From NCBI GenBank assembly GCA_024685175.1, contig JAIKWD010000033.1, positions 1-64,000 of the forward strand: DNA of 64,000 bases, in the 5' to 3' direction. How positions within the stretch are numbered: position 1 is the stretch's first letter; the number at the start of each line of letters is the position of its first letter. Position numbers and translations under genes: made by a program. Shown piece by piece: positions 51,552 through 60,752 of the stretch. A model generated the notes under the pieces. That model had not been told where the DNA came from. It searched no databases and saw only the letters and a list, made by a program, of their open reading frames with translations. The DNA comes from Bacteroidales bacterium. Lineage in GTDB: Bacteria > Bacteroidota > Bacteroidia > Bacteroidales > WCHB1-69.

Positions 51552-53225
51552 ATGAATTGCAAACATATAACGGCTTTCCTAGCTCTCATGATCATCCTGG
51601 GGGCATGTGCCAAGGTTGTGGCACCTACGGGTGGTCCTAAAGACACCACCCCACCCAAGGTATTGAAAGAAGTTCCTGTCAACGGCAGTGTCCGGTTGAA
51701 GGAGCCGGTCGTCAAGGTCACCTTCGACGAATATTTCACCCTGAACAACCCAACCGACAACGTGCTCATCTCCCCTCCCCTGCAAGAGCAACCTCATTTC
51801 AACGTCAACGGGAAGACAATGGTCATCAAGTTCAAGGAGGAGTTACGCCCCAATACCACTTATAACTTGGTGTTTTCCAATTGCATACAGGACTATCACG
51901 AGAGCAACAAACTCAGTTATTACCATTATAGTTTCTCGACGGGAGATATCATCGACACCTTTATGTTGGCCGGAAAAGTCAATATGGCGGGCACTTTGGA
52001 GCCGGGCGAGGACTTGTTTGTCTTCCTTTACGACCAAGATGTGGACTCGTTGCCTATGACCACACGTCCCACCTACCTGACCAAGACGCAGAAAGACGGC
52101 TCCTTCGCCTTTCACAATGTCCAGCCGGGCGACTATAAAGTTTTTGCACTGAAGGATTTGAATGCCAACTTATTGTACGACCTACCTGACGAGTCTGTGG
52201 CTTTTGTCAGCGGCACTGTGGCCTCTTATCCTGAGCCCAAGCGGGACACCACCGCCAAACGGGATGCCACAACGACAACCGCCTTACCGAAACTTGACTT
52301 GTTCGCTTTCGTGGCACCTGCGGCCGAACCGACACTACTGCGATATGAGAATCCGGCTGTCGGCATCTACAAGTTCCCCTACAAGTCAGCCGTCGAGCAA
52401 TTCACTGCTACGCCGCTTGAACGAGACGTGCCGCATTTCCAGACGATCAACAAGTCGATGGATACCATCACCTGGTACTTGAAGGAAACATTGAATGACA
52501 CCCTCGAGTACGCTTTTATAGCTGATGGGCACTCCGACACCGTGAGGATCAGCCCATTCAAGGCGAAAAAGGGACCAGCCCCTCGCGGCGGAGCCAGAAA
52601 CACGAATGCGCCCTCGTTAGCAATCTCCGTACTCAATCAAGGCCATCGCTTCAAGCCTATAACTTTGGCATTCAGTTATCCCGCGATGCCCACCGATTCC
52701 ATCGACATACTCTTCATCTCCCATCACAAGAGCGACACCGACACGGTAGTTTGCCGCACGGCCGTCCCCGACAGTTTGGTCACGAGATTGCCCTTGACAG
52801 TCCAATTGGAAGACAAAAAGAATTACACGATGATCATCCCTGATTCCGTGTTCCAAGGATACAACGGCGGTTACAACGACTCCATCAAGTCCACCTTCAC
52901 CCAGAAGACCCAAAAAGATTATGGATCCTTGATTATGGAATACTCGATGGAAAAGGCCAAATGTCAATATATCATACAGTTATGGAATGGTGCCACGATG
53001 ATACAGGAAGACATTCTGACCAAGACCGCCACTATATCCTATCTTGGCTTGGACCCGGGCGGTTACAGTATCCGGGCCATTGAAGACCGCAACAACAACG
53101 GGCGTTGGGATGCCGGCGATTATCGGACCGGCCTGCAGCCCGAGCGTATCATCTCCTACCCTAGTGTCATCAACATACGGGCTTTTTGGGAGAACGAAGA
53201 GAGTTTTAACCTTACGGAAGAATAG
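51552..53225 (+). CDS. Big_5 Ig-like domain lipoprotein (557 aa)
   Basis: A lipoprotein signal ends in IILGACAK (Cys near 19). A Bacteroidetes-type Ig-like (Big_5) domain follows (about 30-130: APTGGPKDTTPPKVLKEVP.NG, VKVTFDEYF, LRPNTTYNLVF). A transthyretin-like region near 145-240 (DGSFAFHNVQPGDYKVFALKDLNANLLYD) comes next, and beta-rich segments fill the rest. A second such strand pair (GLDPGGYSIRAIEDRNNNGRWD) lies near the C-terminus. It is outer-membrane anchored, role unknown. I chose ATG 51552 (MNCKHITAF) because the lipobox then falls at the right place; the frame extends 60 bases upstream through the promoter. Confidence 0.88.
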   Translation: MNCKHITAFLALMIILGACAKVVAPTGGPKDTTPPKVLKEVPVNGSVRLKEPVVKVTFDEYFTLNNPTDNVLISPPLQEQPHFNVNGKTMVIKFKEELRPNTTYNLVFSNCIQDYHESNKLSYYHYSFSTGDIIDTFMLAGKVNMAGTLEPGEDLFVFLYDQDVDSLPMTTRPTYLTKTQKDGSFAFHNVQPGDYKVFALKDLNANLLYDLPDESVAFVSGTVASYPEPKRDTTAKRDATTTTALPKLDLFAFVAPAAEPTLLRYENPAVGIYKFPYKSAVEQFTATPLERDVPHFQTINKSMDTITWYLKETLNDTLEYAFIADGHSDTVRISPFKAKKGPAPRGGARNTNAPSLAISVLNQGHRFKPITLAFSYPAMPTDSIDILFISHHKSDTDTVVCRTAVPDSLVTRLPLTVQLEDKKNYTMIIPDSVFQGYNGGYNDSIKSTFTQKTQKDYGSLIMEYSMEKAKCQYIIQLWNGATMIQEDILTKTATISYLGLDPGGYSIRAIEDRNNNGRWDAGDYRTGLQPERIISYPSVINIRAFWENEESFNLTEE

Positions 53226-53246
53226 ATTTCCAAGACCGCCTATACT

Positions 53247-56200
53247 ATGTATAACAACAAGACTATCAACAAGATGCTAGAGAAGGCAGCGATGATGGTC
53301 TTCGTGCTGTTCGCGTGGATCGGGAGTGGGTACGGGCAGATGCGCACGGACACGAATGTGTACGTCACACTTTGTCAAGGTGCTCCGTCTTACACTTTTC
53401 CGAGCGTCGATTTCTTCCAGGGGCGGACGTTCAACGCCAGCGGGCTATACACGGACACGTTACGTGGGGGTGCGGTCGGCGGCGCCGACAGTATTATGCG
53501 GTTATACTTGACCATCATCGAGAATCCTGAGGTCACCATACTCTCCGACCCTGCCGGCCCCAACTATTGCGCAGGCATTCCGGTGACGCTGACCGCCGCG
53601 AGCAATTTCAGCAATGACGTTTTGTTGCAGGAAGATTTTGATTGTTTGGCAGAGGTCTGCGACACCTGTGACGACCAATGCAACGCTTATTACGAAACAT
53701 ATAATGGATTGGGTTGTAATGGTTTAGCGCCAGGCGGTACGAATTATGAGTTATCGCAAAGCAATTACGCCACCATTCTTCCAAATTTTCCGACTAGAGT
53801 TAATGCATACCCTGCGGGCGATGCAATCAAAATAGGCAAAATAGCAAAAATTGGAAGTATCACCTCCACCCCTTTGGATTTAAGTCAACCTTTCGGGGTG
53901 ACCATTCGAGCAAAGGGTTGGGGAACGTATCCGGGTAAAATCATCGTCAGCGTGGATGGCGGGCACGAGCAGGCGTTTGTCACCACCAATGACGAATGGC
54001 CAGGCACCTATAGGGACACCACGCTCTACTTTGCCGCCGCCACGGTTTCTTCAACCATTACCATCCGCACGGATACAATCATTATGGGGACGGGAGCCAC
54101 GGATATCACGGGGTATCGGGCACTCATCGACGAAATACGGATTTCGAGGATGTGTCATTACCAATGGAGCACACCAAACAACGATGCCACGTCCGCCATC
54201 ACGTTCACGCCCACACAGGATTCAACGTACAGCGTAACCGTTACTGGTGACAACGGGTGCAGAGGATCGACCAGCCACCCTATCCACATCGTCCATTCAA
54301 CGGGCACGGTGGACGAGGTGACTACCGTAGGTAGTTACATCTGGCACGGGCGAGTGTACACATCACCCGGGGAGTATTATTATGCAAATGTGGGAGCCAA
54401 CGGCTGCGAAAGTGTGGACACCTTGCGACTAACCTTAGAAGAGGTTGACTTGTGCAACAGTTGGCAAATCGTGACCAGCACCAACGACTTGCAGGTTGGC
54501 GACAGGATAATCATTGCGGCCTGCGACGATGACTTGGCTCTTGGGGAACAAAACGGCAATTTCAGGGACACAGTGCCAATCATCAAATCAGCAGACCATT
54601 CCACCATTGAATCCATCGGTAATGCCACCATACTCACTGTGGTTCAGACAAGTCCAAACTACCTTCTGTTAGCTGAAAATGGCTATCTCTTTTACCCTGG
54701 ATCCAACAACTACTTAAATGAAGGCGAAATCACATCGAACAGCTATTGGGATATCACTTTTAACGGAGGCACTGCTTATATAAGAAACATCAGTTATCCA
54801 AACTTCTCTATCCAATACAATTCAAGCGCTCCTCGTTTTTCTTGTTACTCAAGTGTTCAAAAGAAAATCTCCATCTACAAACTTGGAATTGCCCATAGTG
54901 ATATTTCCATCACAAATTGTGGTCCCATCACATTTTCAGGACAAACCTATTCCTCAACCGGAGACTATGAAATTGTTCTGGACAATGCGTCTACTGACGG
55001 TTGCGACAGTATCGTCCACTTGCACTTGACCATTTTGCCGATACCTACCTTGAGTGTTTCTCCCGAAAAAGACACCGTTTGTTCCGGGGAGAGCATCACC
55101 CTGAATGCCACAAGTGATTGTATGGCAGGAGAATTTGCCTATACGGAAGGGTTTGCTGCCCTTACAACAGGCAATAGCACAAGCACGAGTGATTCAAGAA
55201 TCCCTGTTCCCCCTATTTTTTATCAAACTTCTCAACTATTTGCAAATGGCAATGCCGCTTATCAAGCCGGAGGGGCAGTTAAACTAGCATCAAGAGACTC
55301 AATAGGGTATCTTACGACAGAACCATTAGATCTCTCTACCGATTTCACCATCAAAATATGGGCAAAAAAATGGAATGCTGGTGAAGGTGAATTTTCAGTC
55401 ACCGTGGACAACACCCTACTCTGGTCGAGGATGCCAGATTCAGAAACTAATTTCGTCGAACACACGCATAATTTTGCAGCAGCGACTACATCATCAATCA
55501 TCACAATCGCTGCTGAAAACAAAAGAAGAGTCTTCATCGATTCAGTGGCCATTGTCGGCAGTTCGGAATGTGCGTATGTCTGGAGGAGAGGTGCGGACAC
55601 CTTGTCGCAAGTAAACAGTGTCGTCGTCACACCGGAGTCGAGTGGTTGGTATCACGCCTCAGTCACGGACCAAAACGGTTGCTCAAGCGAAGACAGTGTG
55701 GAGATTATCGTGCCGAGGGGAATCAGCGACACGGCTACGGCCTGCAATTGGTACGAGTGGCTCGGAGACACCTACACCGAGAGCGGAACGTACTACCACC
55801 CCTACACCGACGCCAACGGATGCAACCAGGTAGACACATTGCACCTGACCGTCAACCGGCCGTTCGCCGTTGACACCTTCGCCACCGCCTGCGGTTCGTT
55901 CACATGGCTCGGAACTGAGTACACTGCGACACCCGACGTTGCACCCACCTTCACCACTACTGCCGCCAACGGATGCGATAGCGTCGTGGCCCTGCACCTG
56001 ACCGTCAACCGGCCGTTCGCCGTCGACACCTTCGCCACCGCCTGCGGCTCCTTCACCTGGCACGGGAACGAGTACACAGAGACACCCGACGTCGCACCCA
56101 CCTTCACCACTACTGCCGCCAACGGATGCGATTCCGTCGTGACCTTGCACCTGACCGTCAACCGGCCGTCCGCCGTCGACACCTTCGCCACCGCCTGCGG

Positions 56201-57887
56201 CTCGTTCATCTGGCACGGGACCGAATACACCGAGACACCTGCGGTTGACCCCACCTTCACGACGACTGCCGCCAACGGTTGTGATAGCGTCGTGACCCTG
56301 CACCTGACCGTCAACCGGCCGTTCGCCGTTGACACCTTCGCCACCGTCTGCGGATCTTTCATCTGGCACGGGAACGAGTACACCGAGACACCCACGGTTG
56401 ACCCCACCTTCACGACGACTGCCGCCAACGAGTGTGACTCCGTCGTGACCCTGCACCTGACCGTATTCCCAAAGACACCTTCCTATGAGGAGACCACAAC
56501 GTGTGGCAGCTACGAGTGGTTCGGCAACACCTACACCGAAAGCGGAACGTACTACCATCCCTACACCGACGCCAACGGATGCAGCCAGGCAGACACGCTG
56601 CGCCTGACCGTCAACCCGTTGCCGAACGTCACGATTTCCGGCAACCTCTATATCCACCAGTTCGAGAGCACCACCCTCACGGCCGGCGGGGCCGCATCGT
56701 ATGTCTGGTCCGACAACGAGACCAGCCCTACCGTCACCGTATCGCCCACCGTTAGCACCCTCTACTCGGTCACGGGCACCGACGAGAACGATTGCCGGAA
56801 CAGCGCACAGGTGGTCGTGACGGTCGGCGACTGCATCCCCGCGCAAGGCGTGGACGAGCAGACCGCATGCGACTCGTTCACCTGGGTCGACGGCATCACC
56901 TATTACCAGAGCAACACTTCGGCCACACACATCATCCCCAACGGCGCGATCAACGGCTGCGACTCCGTCGTGACCCTGCACCTGACCGTCAACCGGCCGT
57001 TCGCCGTCGACACCTTCGCCACCGCCTGCGGCTCCTTCACCTGGCACGGGACCGAATACACCGAGACACCCACGGTTGACCCCACCTTCACGACGACTGC
57101 CGCCAACGGATGCGATAGCGTCGTGACCCTGCACCTGACCGTAAACAAGCCGTTCGCCGTCGACACCTTCGCCACCGTCTGCGGCTCCTTCATCTGGCAC
57201 GGGAACGAGTACACTGCAACGCCCGACGCTGCCCCGACCTTCACGACCACCGCCGCCAACGGATGCGATAGCGTCGTGACCCTGCACCTGACCGTATTCC
57301 CAAAGACACCTTCCTATGAGGAGACCACAACGTGTGACAGCTACGAGTGGTTCGGCAACACCTACACCGAAAGCGGAACGTACTACCATCCCTACACCGA
57401 CGCCAACGGATGCAGCCAGGTAGACACGCTGCATCTGACCGTCTCGCCTAGCACAAATGAGCTACTGACCGTCACCGAATGTGATTCGTATTATTGGAAC
57501 GGCCATACTTATTACAATTCAGGCATATACACATACACCCACTTTAACGAATACGGTTGCGAACAGAATGATACGTTACACCTTATCATCACGCCCTGCG
57601 AGGAAATACTCACCATGCCCAATGCCTTCTCGCCCAATGGCGATGGCCTCAACGATTATTTCAGCCTGCCAAAGCCATATGTCGATCAAATAAACGGCAA
57701 AAGTTTCAGAATCGCCATATACAACCGCTGGGGACAGATCGTTTTCTCGTCCTCCGACAAACATTTCAAGTGGTATGGTGACTATCATGGTGAAATCTAT
57801 CACAACAACACGTATTCTTACTTTATTGAATATCTTGATTCCATGGGAGAGCAACATCAGCTTAAAGGTTCAATCGTTGTTTTATAG
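53247..57887 (+). CDS. Repeat-rich T9SS type B surface protein (1546 aa)
   Basis: Signal peptide at residues ~10-31 (MVFVLFAWIGSGYGQ). The N-terminal ~850 residues hold Ig-like and jelly-roll-like segments with cysteine pairs. From about residue 871 to 1352 there are six copies of a 51-residue unit (AVDTF.T.CGSF.WHG.EYT to GCDSVVTLHLTV) in a 4+2 arrangement. Each block is followed by a near-identical PKTPSYEETTTC unit. The last ~90 residues are the gliding-associated sorting domain (PNAFSPNGDGLNDYFSLP, IYNRWGQIVFSS). It should be exported by type IX secretion. The shape suggests an extended adhesin stalk; ligand unknown. Confidence 0.9.
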   Translation: MYNNKTINKMLEKAAMMVFVLFAWIGSGYGQMRTDTNVYVTLCQGAPSYTFPSVDFFQGRTFNASGLYTDTLRGGAVGGADSIMRLYLTIIENPEVTILSDPAGPNYCAGIPVTLTAASNFSNDVLLQEDFDCLAEVCDTCDDQCNAYYETYNGLGCNGLAPGGTNYELSQSNYATILPNFPTRVNAYPAGDAIKIGKIAKIGSITSTPLDLSQPFGVTIRAKGWGTYPGKIIVSVDGGHEQAFVTTNDEWPGTYRDTTLYFAAATVSSTITIRTDTIIMGTGATDITGYRALIDEIRISRMCHYQWSTPNNDATSAITFTPTQDSTYSVTVTGDNGCRGSTSHPIHIVHSTGTVDEVTTVGSYIWHGRVYTSPGEYYYANVGANGCESVDTLRLTLEEVDLCNSWQIVTSTNDLQVGDRIIIAACDDDLALGEQNGNFRDTVPIIKSADHSTIESIGNATILTVVQTSPNYLLLAENGYLFYPGSNNYLNEGEITSNSYWDITFNGGTAYIRNISYPNFSIQYNSSAPRFSCYSSVQKKISIYKLGIAHSDISITNCGPITFSGQTYSSTGDYEIVLDNASTDGCDSIVHLHLTILPIPTLSVSPEKDTVCSGESITLNATSDCMAGEFAYTEGFAALTTGNSTSTSDSRIPVPPIFYQTSQLFANGNAAYQAGGAVKLASRDSIGYLTTEPLDLSTDFTIKIWAKKWNAGEGEFSVTVDNTLLWSRMPDSETNFVEHTHNFAAATTSSIITIAAENKRRVFIDSVAIVGSSECAYVWRRGADTLSQVNSVVVTPESSGWYHASVTDQNGCSSEDSVEIIVPRGISDTATACNWYEWLGDTYTESGTYYHPYTDANGCNQVDTLHLTVNRPFAVDTFATACGSFTWLGTEYTATPDVAPTFTTTAANGCDSVVALHLTVNRPFAVDTFATACGSFTWHGNEYTETPDVAPTFTTTAANGCDSVVTLHLTVNRPSAVDTFATACGSFIWHGTEYTETPAVDPTFTTTAANGCDSVVTLHLTVNRPFAVDTFATVCGSFIWHGNEYTETPTVDPTFTTTAANECDSVVTLHLTVFPKTPSYEETTTCGSYEWFGNTYTESGTYYHPYTDANGCSQADTLRLTVNPLPNVTISGNLYIHQFESTTLTAGGAASYVWSDNETSPTVTVSPTVSTLYSVTGTDENDCRNSAQVVVTVGDCIPAQGVDEQTACDSFTWVDGITYYQSNTSATHIIPNGAINGCDSVVTLHLTVNRPFAVDTFATACGSFTWHGTEYTETPTVDPTFTTTAANGCDSVVTLHLTVNKPFAVDTFATVCGSFIWHGNEYTATPDAAPTFTTTAANGCDSVVTLHLTVFPKTPSYEETTTCDSYEWFGNTYTESGTYYHPYTDANGCSQVDTLHLTVSPSTNELLTVTECDSYYWNGHTYYNSGIYTYTHFNEYGCEQNDTLHLIITPCEEILTMPNAFSPNGDGLNDYFSLPKPYVDQINGKSFRIAIYNRWGQIVFSSSDKHFKWYGDYHGEIYHNNTYSYFIEYLDSMGEQHQLKGSIVVL
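55856..57446. repeat. 153-bp coding repeats and an 831-bp offset segmental duplication
   Basis: Six 153-bp units encode the 51-residue repeats. The segment from 56463 to 56615 recurs at 57294 to 57446 with about four differences, offset 831 bases, showing a block-level duplication on top of the unit-level one. Confidence 0.9.
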
Positions 57888-57915
57888 TCTACCCCACTTC
57901 TTAATAAAAAATCAC

Positions 57916-57923
57916 TATTTTTG
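57916..57923 (+). promoter_or_regulatory. -7 element for the GT2/membrane-protein pair
   Basis: TATTTTTG followed by CACCCCCAAG, identical over 18 bases to the rpsA promoter. A CCCCC/GGGGG inverted pair (57926-57937 region) follows at the predicted transcript start. The ATG is at 57959. Confidence 0.65.
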
Positions 57924-57958
57924 CACCCCCAAGGGGGTAAAAGTTTTTATTAACAAAT

Positions 57959-58900
57959 ATGACAGACAAAAAACCTGTAGTAGCCGTACTCATTCCTTGT
58001 TACAACGAGGAGTACGCCATAGCCCAAGTGGTGATGGATTTCAAGGCCGTATTGCCTGAGGCTGACATATACGTGTACGACAACAACTCCACCGATCGTA
58101 CCGCCGAACTTGCTTCGGCGGCCGGTGCCATCGTGCGTAAGGAACGCCAACAGGGCAAAGGCAACGTAGTGCGTCGAATGTTCCGCGAAATCCAAGCCGA
58201 CTGCTATCTTATGGTAGACGGCGACGGAACCTACAACCCTGCCGATGCTCCCGCCTTGGTCAAAGCCGTATTGGAAGAGGATGTGGATATGGCCATCGGC
58301 GACCGCCTCTCCACGACCTATTTCCAAGAGAACAAACGCCCTTTCCACAATATGGGCAACAAGATAGTGCGCGGACTCATCAACTGGCTGTGGCATTCCA
58401 ACGTACAAGACATCATGACCGGTTACCGTGGCTTCAGCAAACGATTCGTCAAACTGTTCCCCGTAATGAGCCCCAATTTCGAGATTGAGACGGAGATGAC
58501 CATCCACGCCCTCGACAAACGATTCGCCATCAAGGAGATACCATCGCACTATGCCGACCGGCAAGTGGGCGAGTCAAAGCTAAACACCTACAAAGACGGG
58601 TGGAAAATCATTAACACCATCTTTTCCCTTTTCAAGGAGTACCGCCCGATGATCTTCTTCGGAACGCTGGCCTTGGTTCTGATTGTCATCGCCATTCTGT
58701 TGATGATTCCTGTCTTCGTGGAATACGTGAAAACCGGCCTTGTACCCCGCTTCCCCACCCTGTTCACCGCAGGATTCATCGCCATTGCGGGTCTGATGAC
58801 CTTCTTCCTCGGGCTCTGTCTGGATGTCATCATCAAGAAAGACCGTAAAAACTATGAACTGAGAGTTATCCAATTTGAGCAAGATGAAAAAAACAATTAA
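57959..58900 (+). CDS. Glycosyltransferase family 2, polyprenyl-phosphate type (313 aa)
   Basis: A GT-A domain with VAVLIPCYNEEYAI, YVYDNNSTDRT, GKGNVVRRMF and the metal-binding MVDGDGTY (about 83-90), then DIMTGYRGFS. Two C-terminal membrane helices follow (about 230-255 and 265-290). Such proteins charge polyprenyl phosphate with a sugar in the inner membrane. The last 17 bases overlap the next gene, so the two are translationally coupled and probably functionally linked. Confidence 0.92.
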   Translation: MTDKKPVVAVLIPCYNEEYAIAQVVMDFKAVLPEADIYVYDNNSTDRTAELASAAGAIVRKERQQGKGNVVRRMFREIQADCYLMVDGDGTYNPADAPALVKAVLEEDVDMAIGDRLSTTYFQENKRPFHNMGNKIVRGLINWLWHSNVQDIMTGYRGFSKRFVKLFPVMSPNFEIETEMTIHALDKRFAIKEIPSHYADRQVGESKLNTYKDGWKIINTIFSLFKEYRPMIFFGTLALVLIVIAILLMIPVFVEYVKTGLVPRFPTLFTAGFIAIAGLMTFFLGLCLDVIIKKDRKNYELRVIQFEQDEKNN

Positions 58901-60107
58901 GTTCGTCTGGGTATTTTTCCTGCTGATTGCTATCTTCTTCACCTTTGCCGTGTTGTCGAGCTGGCTCCCAGATACTGGCATCAAGAAACATATTGACAAA
59001 GCAGCAATCTCCATGCAGAAAGCGGGTGATTATCCCAATGCCATTATCGATGATACGCCCTGTCGTCAAGACAATTACACCGACGCCTTGATTCTCAATC
59101 TGATATATGGTATAGACCGAAGCACACCTATTCGTTCCGCGATGAGCAACAACATGCAAGGGTCTTCTGTTACTGACTTGAGCGAAACAGGAACTTTGCT
59201 TTTGATTACTCAAAAAGATTTGAGCCTCTACACTTTTTCATACGCTCGCTATTGGCATGGCACTACTTTCCTTGGCAGATTTCTGCTCACCTTCCTAAGC
59301 TATTCTAATCTACAATGGCTTTTGTTCGCCACCAGTGTCCTCCTGTTTGTTATATTTATATGTCTTTACTATCCACGTGCAGGATTATGGAAAACCATCG
59401 CCTTAATGCTCAGCTGGGTACTTGTCAATGGGTTCGTCACACAGTTTTCCCTACAGTTCTTCCCTGTATGGGCCATCACGTTGATCGCCTCTATTTTGAT
59501 CATACGTTTTAACGACAAATCGCAAGATTTAGGCATACTTATGTTCATTATCGGGGCTGTCACATGCTATTTCGACCTGCTTACCACACCTCTACTCTCG
59601 CTCGGCTGGCCTCTAGTGGTATGGCTTTCCTTGCAAGATCCACGCGATGTGACTCTAAAACAAACATTATGGCAGTTGATACGCTGGAGCCTATTATGGG
59701 GATTGGGATTTGCCCTTTCCTTCGTTACTAAATGGATCCTTGGCACTTTGATAATAGGCACAAATGTAATAAAGGATGCGCTTAAAGAAGCTACTACAGT
59801 AGTGGCCTCCCAAGACCTCACACATTGGGATGCCATTGCCGCCAATCTCAATATGTTATCGTGGAATATGGTACTCATCGCCCTGATTATCGTAGCCCTT
59901 TTCACCATCTGGCGCTTCCGTTACAGAGGCGGCATGCAAGCCGTGTTGTTCCTCTGCATCGCGCTGATCCCCTTCGTCTGGTACTTTATCGTTTTCAGCC
60001 ATAGCTACCTGCATTTCTGGTTCACATACCGTCTGCTGGCTGTGAGCATCGCGGCCATCCTGATGGCAATGTTGAGTTTCACCAAAGAACGAAAACTGAT
60101 ATCATAG
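58884..60107 (+). CDS. Multi-pass membrane protein, GT-C-like (407 aa)
   Basis: About ten membrane helices with a large exported loop after the first one (about 35-115). Motifs include YFDLLTTPLLSLGWPLV (about 225-240) and FSHSYLHFWFTYR near the C-terminus (about 370-383). I associate these with a poorly described family of polyprenyl-sugar-using membrane glycosyltransferases in Gram-positives and others. The catalytic residues cannot be assigned with confidence. I use ATG 58884 (MKKTIKF) rather than a TTG three codons earlier. It overlaps the GT2 stop, which fits a donor-synthase plus transferase pair. Confidence 0.75.
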   Translation: MKKTIKFVWVFFLLIAIFFTFAVLSSWLPDTGIKKHIDKAAISMQKAGDYPNAIIDDTPCRQDNYTDALILNLIYGIDRSTPIRSAMSNNMQGSSVTDLSETGTLLLITQKDLSLYTFSYARYWHGTTFLGRFLLTFLSYSNLQWLLFATSVLLFVIFICLYYPRAGLWKTIALMLSWVLVNGFVTQFSLQFFPVWAITLIASILIIRFNDKSQDLGILMFIIGAVTCYFDLLTTPLLSLGWPLVVWLSLQDPRDVTLKQTLWQLIRWSLLWGLGFALSFVTKWILGTLIIGTNVIKDALKEATTVVASQDLTHWDAIAANLNMLSWNMVLIALIIVALFTIWRFRYRGGMQAVLFLCIALIPFVWYFIVFSHSYLHFWFTYRLLAVSIAAILMAMLSFTKERKLIS

Positions 60108-60164
60108 TATTCCTCACTACACAAAACATTATTTTTACAAACCACTAATTAAAAATCACATATT

Positions 60165-60749
60165 ATGAGAAAGTCCATTATCGCCCTTGTTATTTTCTCT
60201 ATTTTTGCCTTAACGGGCTGTAAGGACCCTGATCCTTGTCAGGAACAAGAAACCTATGGTTGGCATTTGCCTAAGGTATTGAACGAATACTTGCCCTACG
60301 AAGTCGGCCAACAGATAACGTTCGTCAACGAGACTGGCGAGACGATGTCGTTCCAGGCGGAAGTAGTCAATTTGCTTCAATACGACACGGCCTATTACAC
60401 CAGCACGTTCAATCCTTGTTATCCCACAGGCATATTTCCCACTTATGGCGTAGGACTCATCCTCGTGCCGGAATCCGTCAACCCCAATGGCCTCAAGAAA
60501 GGGTTGTTTTTGAGTTTTGGCGGCATGGCCGGCGGAGATTTCGGGCAAAATGTAGGCATCTCCTTCAACATAGTATCGGACCTTACGAACCATCAAGAAT
60601 CAGGCACCACCTACTACAACGGCAACATCCAACACTTCGGCGACACCGTTGAGATCCAAAACGAAAAAATCAACGCCACTATTGTGAAAGGTCACGGACT
60701 CATCCGCTTCCAAGACTCTAACGTGGAAGGGGTTTGGACACGGCAATAA
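60165..60749 (+). CDS. Small lipoprotein of unknown function (194 aa)
   Basis: The lipoprotein signal ends in FALTGCKD (Cys near 19). The mature part is beta-rich with no family I recognise. It contains VLNEYLPYEVGQQITFVNE and a Gly-rich LFLSFGGMAGGDFGQ stretch. It has 57 bases of AT-rich sequence upstream and converges on the patatin gene with three bases between stops. Confidence 0.75.
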   Translation: MRKSIIALVIFSIFALTGCKDPDPCQEQETYGWHLPKVLNEYLPYEVGQQITFVNETGETMSFQAEVVNLLQYDTAYYTSTFNPCYPTGIFPTYGVGLILVPESVNPNGLKKGLFLSFGGMAGGDFGQNVGISFNIVSDLTNHQESGTTYYNGNIQHFGDTVEIQNEKINATIVKGHGLIRFQDSNVEGVWTRQ

Positions 60750-60752
60750 CAC

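Noticed and set aside
55683..57434. 583-codon minus-strand frame opposite the 51-residue repeats
   Set aside because: It is an artefact of tandem GC-biased codons; the plus strand carries a signal peptide, repeats and a sorting domain in one frame.
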